Source of the DNA: Parabacteroides chongii
GTDB lineage: Bacteria > Bacteroidota > Bacteroidia > Bacteroidales > Tannerellaceae
NCBI RefSeq assembly: GCF_029581355.1
Contig: NZ_CP120849.1
Location: 3,070,501-3,134,500 of the forward strand
Reading direction: 5' to 3'
Length of the DNA stretch: 64,000 nt
This document shows, one piece after another, positions 44,153 to 52,847 of this stretch (the first letter of the stretch is position 1; every line of letters starts with the position of its first letter). A program made the position numbers and the translations under genes. The notes beneath the pieces are model-generated. The model saw nothing but the letters and a program-made list of their open reading frames with translations. It was not told the DNA's origin and made no database searches.

Positions 44153-45190
44153 TTATTTTAAGTCGAATGTGACCAGTACCGCTTTGTGGTCAGTAGGCCA
44201 TATTCCTGCCGGGAGGATGAATTTGTCTTTACTATCCTCTTCCACACGTTTTCCCCGCAAAATAGATTTGGAGGGACCGACGATCGAAGCTCCTTTCACT
44301 TTTAATCGTTTGTCAGGAATGAAATAGATGAAATCGATCCTGTCCCTTTCGTCGGCATCCGGAGCCCACGATAATTTCTCAGTTCCAACTCCTGTATTGT
44401 CAGAGGGAAATGTGAATCCCGGATGGGTGACAGGGTCGGGATAAATCTCACGGAAAGCATCTTTAAAACCGTTCTCTGTTAATAGAACGGAACAATCCCA
44501 ACGGATCACAGTTCCGTTATGGTCCCGTATATCCTTTGTGTTTTCCATCCAGTCCAGGTGCGACGGTTCATTGAAGTCACCTCCTAAAAGAACGAGGTTG
44601 CCTTTCGCCTTTTCTTTCATCGCATCAACGATTACCCCTTCGATTGCCTCATCTCGCAACGATTCTTTATTCGCTTTTTGAATTTCATCGTTATTAAGAA
44701 TAGGTTTGTCGAGTTTCTTCCAGGTTGTTCCGCTATAACCTCTCGGCAGGTAACAGGCATAATGGGTATAATCCAGATGGGCCGAATAGACGACAACTGT
44801 CTTATTTCCGATCTCTATTGTCGCTTTCAGTACCGAACCGGCATCGTTCTTTAACGGATAATTCGGATGTTGGTCTGTAATCTTATATTTAGAAAGTATG
44901 CCGACATCCAGTGTGCTGCTTTCTCCATAATATTCTTCACCTCTTTCCTTGATCGCTTGAAGGATGCGGGGGATAAATTGTTTCCCGTCATAGTTTCTCA
45001 CTTCACTGAGTAGTACAATATCGGGTTTAAGGCGGACCACCTCGTTGGCGATGGCATCGAATCCGCCCTGTACCATGGTCCCTTCCTGCCAGATATTCAT
45101 TTGCAGGACAGAGATCTGTCTCCCTTTACCATAAGAGCTTATGGTAAAGGTGAACAGGATCAATGTTAATAAATAGTATCTTATATTCAT
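44153..45190 (-). CDS. exported endonuclease/exonuclease/phosphatase-family hydrolase
   Basis: A 345-aa EEP-superfamily enzyme with signal peptide (about 1-22). Catalytic motifs are complete: 'LQMNIWQEG', 'VLLSEVRNY' (metal-binding Glu), 'VVYSAHLDY', 'LLGGDFNEPSHLDW' (Asp-Asn pair), 'DRIDFIYF' and 'PTDHKAVLVTF' (Asp-His). Family members include nucleases, sphingomyelinases and inositol-phosphate phosphatases, so the bond is a phosphoester but the substrate is open. It follows the SusD-like gene by 13 nt, the closest association of an enzyme with the transporter. Confidence 0.92.
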   Translation of the reverse strand: MNIRYYLLTLILFTFTISSYGKGRQISVLQMNIWQEGTMVQGGFDAIANEVVRLKPDIVLLSEVRNYDGKQFIPRILQAIKERGEEYYGESSTLDVGILSKYKITDQHPNYPLKNDAGSVLKATIEIGNKTVVVYSAHLDYTHYACYLPRGYSGTTWKKLDKPILNNDEIQKANKESLRDEAIEGVIVDAMKEKAKGNLVLLGGDFNEPSHLDWMENTKDIRDHNGTVIRWDCSVLLTENGFKDAFREIYPDPVTHPGFTFPSDNTGVGTEKLSWAPDADERDRIDFIYFIPDKRLKVKGASIVGPSKSILRGKRVEEDSKDKFILPAGIWPTDHKAVLVTFDLK

Positions 45191-45203
45191 TCCGTTTCTT
45201 CAA

Positions 45204-46733
45204 TTATTGTAGAATCCACATCGCTTTATTTATATCGTCCACACCGTTAAACTGACGCTTTACGGCTTCATCAACATTCTCTTTGTTAAAGCTGTATTCT
45301 GTCATCGGATACATCCAACGCAAAGGAATCGTGTTCTTGTTTGTATTCAGATTCGTATTCGGATCTATCGGTAATACCGGATAACCGGTACGGCGGTAGT
45401 CGTAGTACGCATCATACGGATGCTGGAGGAAGGAAGCCAGGTATTTCTGGGTCAATACTTTTTTGATGTTATCCTCTTTATCACTTCCTAGCTGAATAGC
45501 AGGCGATTGCAGATAGTCGCTTATTACTTCAGGAGTCAGCTTTCTGCCATAATGGTATTTTACATCGTCCGGAGTTTTGTCGACTATGAAGTTCATGCTG
45601 GCTTCAATACCTTTTTTATAATAAACAGAGGCATCTCCGGAAATCCATCCGCGTAAAGCAGCTTCTGCCAGATTGAAATTTTGTTCCGCGTATCCGATTC
45701 TGATGAGAGGTTCTCCACTAGGAAGGTCGGTATAGCGAGCATTTAATCCGGAAAATTTACCTTTGGAATAATCGCTTTTAATGTTTTCGAACGGCAGGGC
45801 GGGATTGATACCGATGTAAGCATCCCACTCGGAAGCATCGATACCCTCGTCTGTTTTTACTTTGGCTGGTTTTGCATAATAGAACAGGCGGTAATCTTTA
45901 TATTCTTTAAACACATCGATGATTGTGCTGGACATAATGGAATAGCCGGCATGTTTGGTTTGTGTGTTATGGAATGGATATACTTGATTTGCTTTATCGG
46001 CATAAACCAACTGGAAATTGTCATCATTCGACTCCATCAATGTAGCTGATGAAACAAGGCGGGCAAAGCGTTCTTTCACTTTCAGGTCGGGATCAGATTC
46101 CTTTTTGGATAAATTGATCAGTACTTTCAGGCGGAAAGCGGTGATCGTTTTTTTCCACTTGTCTGTGTTCCCTTTCAGGATAGGATCTCCCTCGAAATTA
46201 TTTGCCAGGGAGAACGATTCGTAGGCTTTATCCAAGTCGTCAAGGATAGATAGCATCACCTCTTTCTGAGTGTCATATTTGGGTTTGATGTTATCTACTT
46301 CGCCCTGCAATGCTTCCGAGTAAGGAATATCTCCTACTTCCAGTGAGAAGTAAAACAGCTTGTATGCTTTCATGAAATAGGCAAGTCCCTGATAAGCATC
46401 TTTTTGATCATCGGATGCCTGTTCGACCATTTTAGCGCAGTTTGTCAGCACTTTGTAATCGGTAAAATCAGTGCGTTCGAACCAGTTATACTGATAACTT
46501 TCCATCCCTTCGCCCCAAGCCAGTTGTTTGCTGAGGAAATTATCGTATACAAAGTTTTTACTTCCTCCTGTTTTAGTGATATTGAGCAATAACTTGGTTG
46601 CCAACAGTGCCGGTGTCGCATTATTTGCAGCATTCGGATTGGTGTTGATATCGTCAAAATTGTTACAGGATGTCAGAAAGACATGGAGTAAAAATAAACA
46701 GATAATATATTGATTTAATTTTTTCATTTTCAA
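45204..46733 (-). CDS. SusD/RagB-family nutrient-binding lipoprotein (SusD-like 2 type)
   Basis: A 509-aa surface lipoprotein with lipobox 'HVFLTSC' (Cys at about residue 23). It belongs to the shorter SusD-like group, with 'NNFDDINTNPNAANNATPALLATKLLLN' after the lipidated Cys, 'QGLAYFMKAYKLFYFSLEVGDIPYSEAL', and the C-terminal 'YDYRRTGYPVLPIDPNTNLNTNKNTIPLRWMYP' stretch. This type often accompanies non-polysaccharide SusC transporters. It lies 6 nt after the SusC gene. Confidence 0.93.
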   Translation of the reverse strand: MKMKKLNQYIICLFLLHVFLTSCNNFDDINTNPNAANNATPALLATKLLLNITKTGGSKNFVYDNFLSKQLAWGEGMESYQYNWFERTDFTDYKVLTNCAKMVEQASDDQKDAYQGLAYFMKAYKLFYFSLEVGDIPYSEALQGEVDNIKPKYDTQKEVMLSILDDLDKAYESFSLANNFEGDPILKGNTDKWKKTITAFRLKVLINLSKKESDPDLKVKERFARLVSSATLMESNDDNFQLVYADKANQVYPFHNTQTKHAGYSIMSSTIIDVFKEYKDYRLFYYAKPAKVKTDEGIDASEWDAYIGINPALPFENIKSDYSKGKFSGLNARYTDLPSGEPLIRIGYAEQNFNLAEAALRGWISGDASVYYKKGIEASMNFIVDKTPDDVKYHYGRKLTPEVISDYLQSPAIQLGSDKEDNIKKVLTQKYLASFLQHPYDAYYDYRRTGYPVLPIDPNTNLNTNKNTIPLRWMYPMTEYSFNKENVDEAVKRQFNGVDDINKAMWILQ

Positions 46734-46739
46734 TCTTTT

Positions 46740-49700
46740 TTAAAAGTCTAATTTAACATTGAATCCAAGATAACGCATAGAGGGGGAGTTCAGTTTTTCT
46801 TCTCCTCTGTCGGGGTCAGAGTATTTAAACTCTTTCGTCCAAAGGAAGAGGTTCTGTCCTACGAATCCGATAGTAGCTCCTTTCATTCCGGCTTTTCCGC
46901 AGATATTTTTGGGTAAAGTGTATGAAAGCGATAAGTTACGCAGTTTAAAGAATGTCTGATCAAAGATATTCTGAGTTCTTAGCGAACCGATATACGGGTT
47001 ATAATTTAATGTATAGGTTTCGTATGATACCTCTTTGTTATTAGGGGCAAATACGCGGTCGTCGCGGGTGATGTTACCATTAGAGTCATAATCAACACTT
47101 CCGGATACGATCATTACACCAGGACCGATATAATTTTTCTTACCGTTTACCACCTCGTCGTAACGCCATTTGTTGTCAGACTTAATATGTGCTCCTGAAT
47201 TCCAAAGTGCCTGGTCGGTAACAGAGTGAGCCTTGCCGCCGACACGTCCGTCGAAGGTCACATTCAGCGTGAATCCTTTGTAGTGTACTGTATTGGAAAA
47301 GCCCCATATCCAGTCCGGATTTGAATAGCCTACAACTGATTTGTATTTGCTCAGTACCGGGTATCCGGCTTCGTGAATGATATTTCCCTGCGGATCGCGT
47401 TCATAATCGTATACATCATCTATCCAGTCCCAGCGTTCTCCGGCTTTTACCCACGGGTACTGAGAAGAATATACCGGATCCACTTTGGCATAATAGTATC
47501 GGTCCATAGACCAGTTGAATGTTGAGTTCCATTCAAAATCTTTTGTTTTGATGATGTCACCCGATAGAGTGATTTCCCCGCCTTTTCTGACTTGCTCTTC
47601 TTCAATATTGATCAATGTTTTTTCAAATCCGCTGGTCGGACTGATCTTGGCTTCGCTTGTCAGGTTATAGTATAATGTATTATAATAGGTTGCATCTACT
47701 CTTAACCTGTTTTGGAATAAGCTGAAAGCTGTACCGATTTCGTAAGAACGGGAAGCAGAGGGTTTCACTGTTGTTCCTCTCAACATTTCCGGATAATAAG
47801 CGGAATTTAATCCGTCCCATACATTTGTTTCGACAGTGTAGGTATTGTTTGTATCATAAATATCCAGGTCTTTTTTGGTTTGTGTCCACGATCCTCTTAC
47901 TTTCCAGAAATTGATCTGTTCCGGCATAGGAATGAATTGTGATAATACGACACTTCCTGATACGGACGGATAGAAATAAGAACGTGTATCTTTATTCAGG
48001 GTCGACGACCAGTCGTTACGGGCTGTCACGTCGACGAATACCGTACTTTTCCAGGATGCAGATGCTTTTCCATAAATACTGTTTACTTGTTTTCTCTTAT
48101 ATTCGCTACTCACCTTGATCGGATCTACACTTGCCTTTAATGAGTAAAAACCTGGAATTGTCAGTCCGTTCTGTGTTTCATTCAATACATTATCATTTTG
48201 AAGATAATAGATTGTTCCACCGACGAAACCATCTACAGCAAAATCTCCGAAAGTATGATTGGCTGATAATATAGCGTCATTGTTTATACTGAAACCTCCC
48301 AATCTTTTTAATCCGTAATATCCTTTCTTGCTCCATCCTCCTAGAGCGCTGATTGGATTTTGCCACTCTTTCTTTTCTGAATAAGAGTCGATACCGGACC
48401 GAATAGATAATTTTAACCAGGAGGTGAAATCGTATGTGGCAGACATAAAGCCATTAACAATGTCATAGTAACTGGATTGCGTGATTTCGTTGGCGATAAA
48501 ATAAGGATTGTCATACCAATTCTTATCCATCCAGTTTTGTTGTACATCTTTTTTTACCCAATAGTTCTTATAATCCCGGATGTCGTATTCTGCCCCCGAC
48601 CAAACCAATAGATTATAAAGAAAGCCACCTCCGCCATAGCCGGCACCCATATCTGTCGGAACCAGACGTTTGTTATAGGTAATTCCTCCTTCGAATGAAA
48701 AATCATTCCATTTCATATCTCCTGCAACGGAATAAGTGATCTTATTCATTTTAGAGTTCGGATACTGACCTTTGTTGTATACATGGGTAAAAGAGGCTCT
48801 GACACTTCCGTATTTTCCTTTTTGGGTAATGCTGATATTGTTGTTTGTCACTAAACTCAATTCGGTGAAGTTCTTCAGATTATTTTTCCCTTTTGAGACA
48901 AGCGGCTGCTCTTCCCATTGGTAAGTATAAGGATTATATTGTTCTGCCGTACGTCCTATATCCAGTTTATCTCCCCATACGTAATCGCCTACACCATAGG
49001 TACTACCACCTCCGGAGCTATAAGATGTCTGTACTTTCGGTAATTTTAAATAACCGGCATTGAACATTGTGTTACTGTTGACACTGATATTTAATCCTTC
49101 TTCTTTTCCTCTTTTAGTTGTGACCATCACTGCACCGTGTCCGCCTCTGGCTCCATAGAGGGCTGAAGCTGTGGCTCCTTTCAATACGTCCACCGATTCA
49201 ATATCGTCAGAAGCGATATCACTTAATTCCATATTGTTATAAGGCACTCCATCGATTACTAATAAAGGCTCTTCACCTCTTAAAAGAAGTTTGGGTGCTT
49301 GATTGAATTCTGTACTGTTTTGTACATTCAGACCTGCGATCCTTCCGGTTAAAGCAGTTCCTACATCAACTGATTTTACTGTATTCAGACTTTCTCCGCT
49401 GACTTTCTGCACGGCATATCCTAATGCCTTTTCTTCTCGTTTGATACCTAAAGCCGTAACAACTATTTCCTGTAGGTTCTGTGAATCTTCTTCAAGCTGA
49501 ATATTGAAAACAGAGTTACTTCCTACCTGTATATCTTTGGTGACGTATCCGATATAGGAAATGACTAATATAGCTTTATTGGGTACAGACAAACTGAATT
49601 TTCCGTCTATATCCGTGATAGTTCCGTTGGTAGACCCTTTCTCTATCACATTAGCCCCGATGATCGGTTCTCCTTTAGAATCAGTTATTGTCCCTGAGAT

Positions 49701-50120
49701 ATTTTTAATCGATTGTTGTATGGTTGCTTCACTAAGCACTTCTTTGTGAGATAGGATAATACTTTTCTCCAAAACTTTATAACTGATATCCGTTCCGTTG
49801 AATAATTGTTCCAATACATTGAAGACATTCTTCTTGTTACTTTTAATGGAAACGACACGGTTGGTATTTACCTGTTTGTTGTTGTAGAAGAAATGGAATT
49901 CAGATTGTTTTTCAATTTCGTCCAAGACCTCTTGTACTGTCTTGTTATTAACGTTCAGAGTTAATGTCGCAGATTGACTGTAACTGTCGGAGGCATATGC
50001 CAGTCCGATGCATACAAATAACATTATTGCGGTGAGTCTCATACATAATGGTATTTTTTTCAGGATAATAAACGATGAATTCACCATCCTGAAGTGTTGG
50101 ATGCTAAAATAATTTGTCAT
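46740..50120 (-). CDS. SusC-family TonB-dependent transporter with STN signalling domain
   Basis: A 1126-aa transporter from ATG 50120; the frame extends 19 codons further without a better signal. Residues after the signal contain an STN (secretin/TonB short N-terminal) domain, 'LTLNVNNKTVQEVLDEIEKQSEFHFFYNNKQV', then a carboxypeptidase-regulatory-like domain ('GTITDSKGEPIIGANVIEKGSTNGTITDIDGKFSL'), the plug ('PLLVIDGVPYNNMELSDIASDDIESVDVLKGATASALYGARGGHGAVMVTTKRG') and the barrel. STN domains speak to FecR anti-sigma factors, which matches the adjacent FecR/ECF pair. A 14-bp hairpin (50198-50231) lies upstream. Confidence 0.95.
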   Translation of the reverse strand: MTNYFSIQHFRMVNSSFIILKKIPLCMRLTAIMLFVCIGLAYASDSYSQSATLTLNVNNKTVQEVLDEIEKQSEFHFFYNNKQVNTNRVVSIKSNKKNVFNVLEQLFNGTDISYKVLEKSIILSHKEVLSEATIQQSIKNISGTITDSKGEPIIGANVIEKGSTNGTITDIDGKFSLSVPNKAILVISYIGYVTKDIQVGSNSVFNIQLEEDSQNLQEIVVTALGIKREEKALGYAVQKVSGESLNTVKSVDVGTALTGRIAGLNVQNSTEFNQAPKLLLRGEEPLLVIDGVPYNNMELSDIASDDIESVDVLKGATASALYGARGGHGAVMVTTKRGKEEGLNISVNSNTMFNAGYLKLPKVQTSYSSGGGSTYGVGDYVWGDKLDIGRTAEQYNPYTYQWEEQPLVSKGKNNLKNFTELSLVTNNNISITQKGKYGSVRASFTHVYNKGQYPNSKMNKITYSVAGDMKWNDFSFEGGITYNKRLVPTDMGAGYGGGGFLYNLLVWSGAEYDIRDYKNYWVKKDVQQNWMDKNWYDNPYFIANEITQSSYYDIVNGFMSATYDFTSWLKLSIRSGIDSYSEKKEWQNPISALGGWSKKGYYGLKRLGGFSINNDAILSANHTFGDFAVDGFVGGTIYYLQNDNVLNETQNGLTIPGFYSLKASVDPIKVSSEYKRKQVNSIYGKASASWKSTVFVDVTARNDWSSTLNKDTRSYFYPSVSGSVVLSQFIPMPEQINFWKVRGSWTQTKKDLDIYDTNNTYTVETNVWDGLNSAYYPEMLRGTTVKPSASRSYEIGTAFSLFQNRLRVDATYYNTLYYNLTSEAKISPTSGFEKTLINIEEEQVRKGGEITLSGDIIKTKDFEWNSTFNWSMDRYYYAKVDPVYSSQYPWVKAGERWDWIDDVYDYERDPQGNIIHEAGYPVLSKYKSVVGYSNPDWIWGFSNTVHYKGFTLNVTFDGRVGGKAHSVTDQALWNSGAHIKSDNKWRYDEVVNGKKNYIGPGVMIVSGSVDYDSNGNITRDDRVFAPNNKEVSYETYTLNYNPYIGSLRTQNIFDQTFFKLRNLSLSYTLPKNICGKAGMKGATIGFVGQNLFLWTKEFKYSDPDRGEEKLNSPSMRYLGFNVKLDF

Positions 50121-50197
50121 AGATTTGTAAGTGATTTTAGAGTTAAAAAAATTCATTTGCTGGCAGCTTGTCGCCAAACAAGCTAACAGTAGGTTTT

Positions 50198-50231
50198 CAT
50201 ACGGGGAAATACGCCAATATTTTCCCGTATG
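50198..50231. repeat. 14-bp hairpin between fecR and susC
   Basis: CATACGGGGAAATA and TATTTTCCCGTATG pair with one mismatch across a six-base loop. There is no T-run on the minus strand, so it is more likely an RNA-stability or operator element than a terminator. Confidence 0.5.
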
Positions 50232-50300
50232 TTTTGTTTAGGGAGGTTCGAATGTTTTCATTTTAGTACTTGAATTTAGGTTGTTCATACTTCTGTGATT

Positions 50301-51306
50301 TTAATAGAGTTCAACAATAGTTTTTTCTGATATTTTATCTGTTCCTGTTTCAGGGTCGACAAACTTATATTGAATACCCGATGATAAACGGAAATGTTCG
50401 AGTATAAGATGAAGATGTTGTCCGTCAAAAGTTCCGGTAAACGAGTTTTCATACAGTAGGTCATTTTTTACGATGAACTCGGTATTAAATCGTTTATTCA
50501 ATAAAAGTCGTGTTCCTGAAGATAACCAAGCCGTCTTTCCAGGCTGTTAGCGTGGGAAGATAAGGTTTGTTCTGGCTAATGCCTTTTGTTTTCGAATTAT
50601 AGGAGATTTCTTCATTGGGTTTCATGATCAGCGTCTCTTCCGTGTTATCCTTATTGGGGAATGAGAGTCTGACGGAACCGGAGACTAAAGTGGTGATCAC
50701 CTTGTTGCTTTCTTTGTAAGCCTCCATATTGAACTCAGTACCTAAAACCTCGGCTTTCAGGTTAAATGGTGTGTTGACGATGAATCGCTTCGACTTATCT
50801 TTTTGTATGGAGAAATAAGCTTCCCCTTCCAGTTCAACGCTTCGTGTATCTCCTGTGAACTTTTGCGGATGCCTCAGATAAGAGCGGGAGTTTAGCCACA
50901 CTTTGCTGCCGTCAGGAAGATTAACGGCTGCAACCATACCCGGATTTGTTCTGATTTCGATAAATTCGACCGGATCTTGTTTAGTTGCAAAGTAGAGCGT
51001 GCTGATCAATAAAGGTATAACGAGAATAGCGGCGATCCGTTGCAGCCAGAAAATGAACGAATGCTTATTATTCCCTTTTCTGTTAATCCTCTCCTTCACT
51101 TCTCCCAATGCCAGGGTAGAGTCCACTGATTTAATCGTATTGAGTGTATCCGTGGCAAAATAGATATACTCGATATCCCGTGCCATCTTTTTATTTTCCT
51201 CTGATTCTTGTATCCAGGACTCGACTTCTTGCTTTTGGGCAGGTGCGAGTGTTCCGGAAAAATAGTCCAAAAGAAGTTGTTCATCTATATGTTTTTGTGT
51301 ATCCAT
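50301..51306 (-). pseudogene. FecR-family anti-sigma factor, frameshifted near the C-terminus
   Basis: The first frame (51306-50494, 270 aa) has a cytoplasmic sigma-binding N-terminus, a transmembrane helix ('FIFWLQRIAAILVIPLLISTLYF', about 85-108) and a FecR periplasmic domain ('RTNPGMVAAVNLPDGSKVWLNSRSYLRHP'). It stops at 'DGLVIFRNTTFIE', exactly where the DUF4974 domain should begin. The missing part continues in another frame to 50301: 'LLLNKRFNTEFIVKNDLLYENSFTGTFDGQHLHLILEHF' and on to the end. The sequence CTTTTATTGAA at the junction fits both frames, as expected for a short deletion between repeats. Without the C-terminal domain, reception of the STN signal would be affected. A sequencing error is possible. 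Confidence 0.75.
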
Positions 51307-51498
51307 TTTGTCTCTTTTATAATTAAGACTAACGAGTCGGGAAACCTCCTAAACGAAAATGCACTTTTTTATAATAAATTTTTCTATTTGTTCGATCTTA
51401 CTGAAAACTTAATCGGGTTGTAATAGGTCAATAGGTTTAAAAATACTATTTTTGCACGGATACATACATAAGTCTTACAGGAATTAACATACCATTAT

Positions 51499-52083
51499 AT
51501 GCTTTCAACACTCACGGATAATACAAATGACGAGGTTCTTTTTCAAAGAATCCAGGCGGGTGATGTGAAGGCTTTTGATGTATTGTTTATGCGTTACTAT
51601 CCTTTATTATGTGCGTATGCCAAACGGTTTGTCGATTTTGATGACGGGCAGGAGATCGTGCAGGATGTAATGGTTTGGTTTTGGGAGAACAGCTCTATGC
51701 AGGTGATAGAAACGTCACCCAAAAACTATTTGTTCAAAGCAGTAAAGAACAGATGCCTGACATTGATCAACCGGAACGAACTGAAACAGCGGATAGTCGA
51801 AACCCTGTCCGTGAATATGCAGGCTCAGTATGAAGATCCCGATTTTTACGTAGTGGAAGAACTCGCGAGGAATATTGAAGCTGCTTTGTCCCGTTTGCCG
51901 GAAAGCTATCGGGAAGCGTTTGAAATGAACCGGTTTCAGAATCTGACGTATAATGAGATTGCAGAAAAACTGAATGTCTCTTCTAAAACAGTCGATTACC
52001 GCATTCAGCAAGCCCTGAAACTTCTCCGTGTCGAACTGAAAGACTATCTGCCGTTATTGATGGCCTTAGTCAGAATTGTCTGA
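51499..52083 (+). CDS. ECF-type RNA polymerase sigma factor
   Basis: A 194-aa sigma-70 family factor with region 2 ('DVLFMRYYPLLCAYAKRFVDFDDGQEIVQDVMVWFWENS') and region 4 ('LPESYREAFEMNRFQNLTYNEIAEKLNVSSKTVDYRIQQALKLLR'). It is divergent from the FecR gene and the SusCD/phosphoesterase cluster and should direct their transcription when the transporter is loaded. A TATTTTTG -7-like box lies at 51447-51454. Convergent, with a 29-nt gap, with the nucleotidyltransferase gene. Confidence 0.95.
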   Translation: MLSTLTDNTNDEVLFQRIQAGDVKAFDVLFMRYYPLLCAYAKRFVDFDDGQEIVQDVMVWFWENSSMQVIETSPKNYLFKAVKNRCLTLINRNELKQRIVETLSVNMQAQYEDPDFYVVEELARNIEAALSRLPESYREAFEMNRFQNLTYNEIAEKLNVSSKTVDYRIQQALKLLRVELKDYLPLLMALVRIV

Positions 52084-52112
52084 CAACTTTTCCGTCTAAA
52101 GCCACCCTTTCC

Positions 52113-52847
52113 TTATAAATTTTTCATCCATTCTTCCGCTTTAGCCAGCGCATCAGGTTTCCCTATGTCCAATAACCGCAGGTTCTCAGCTGCATATGCA
52201 TGGATATTGGTCTTGGCACAGATCGAAAGATAGAAATTAATGATCGGAAATTTACCTGTCCATTCTTCCATCCAGTCGAATATCTGAGGCGATAGCACGT
52301 GGATACCGCTGAAAGCATATTCATTATATTGATTAGGGTCGAAATCGGGATAGTAAGATTTAACTTCGCCGGTTTCGTGGTTACGCCAGCCGCATAACCG
52401 GTTCTCTTTATTGAACAGGAGATAACGCGATGTATTGCGCTTGCTGACCAGCAGGGTGGCAAGCGGGTTGGTTTCCAAATGGCAATCGTATAACTTTTTC
52501 AAGTCGACGTTCGACATTATATCCACGTTGTGTACCAGGAAAGGTTCATTTCCCTGAAGGAATTTGGCAGCCTTTTTTATTCCGCCTCCGGTGTCGAGCA
52601 GATAATCCCGTTCATCAGAAATATGGATCTGAACGCCGAAATTATTATTTGCGGCGAGGAAGTCGATGATCTGGTCTCCCAGGTGGTGGACGTTGATAAC
52701 GATTTGATGAAACCCTGCATCCTTCAGTCTCAGGATCACATGCTCCAACATTGGTCTTCCATTTATTGGTATCAATGCTTTTGGTGTATTGTCAGTCATC
52801 GGTTTGAGGCGGGACCCCATACCGGCTGCAAAAATCATAGCTTTCAT
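52113..52847 (-). CDS. murU: nucleotidyltransferase, MurU-like (MurNAc-1-phosphate uridylyltransferase)
   Basis: A 244-aa sugar-phosphate nucleotidyltransferase. The N-terminus 'MKAMIFAAGMGSRLKPMTDNTPKALIPINGRPMLEHVI' is the GT-A nucleotide-binding signature with catalytic Arg and Lys; 'VHNVDIMSNVDL' holds the metal-binding Asp. Size and sequence fit the short MurU type rather than GlmU or RfbA. Its ATG overlaps the stop of the kinase gene (ATGA), so they are coupled. Together they would phosphorylate MurNAc and turn it into UDP-MurNAc for peptidoglycan recycling, a pathway known from Pseudomonas and from Tannerella. Confidence 0.82.
   Translation of the reverse strand: MKAMIFAAGMGSRLKPMTDNTPKALIPINGRPMLEHVILRLKDAGFHQIVINVHHLGDQIIDFLAANNNFGVQIHISDERDYLLDTGGGIKKAAKFLQGNEPFLVHNVDIMSNVDLKKLYDCHLETNPLATLLVSKRNTSRYLLFNKENRLCGWRNHETGEVKSYYPDFDPNQYNEYAFSGIHVLSPQIFDWMEEWTGKFPIINFYLSICAKTNIHAYAAENLRLLDIGKPDALAKAEEWMKNL

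Noticed and set aside
50198..50231. Terminator between fecR and susC
   Set aside because: The hairpin lacks a T-run on the minus strand, the transcribed direction. Kept as a hairpin only.
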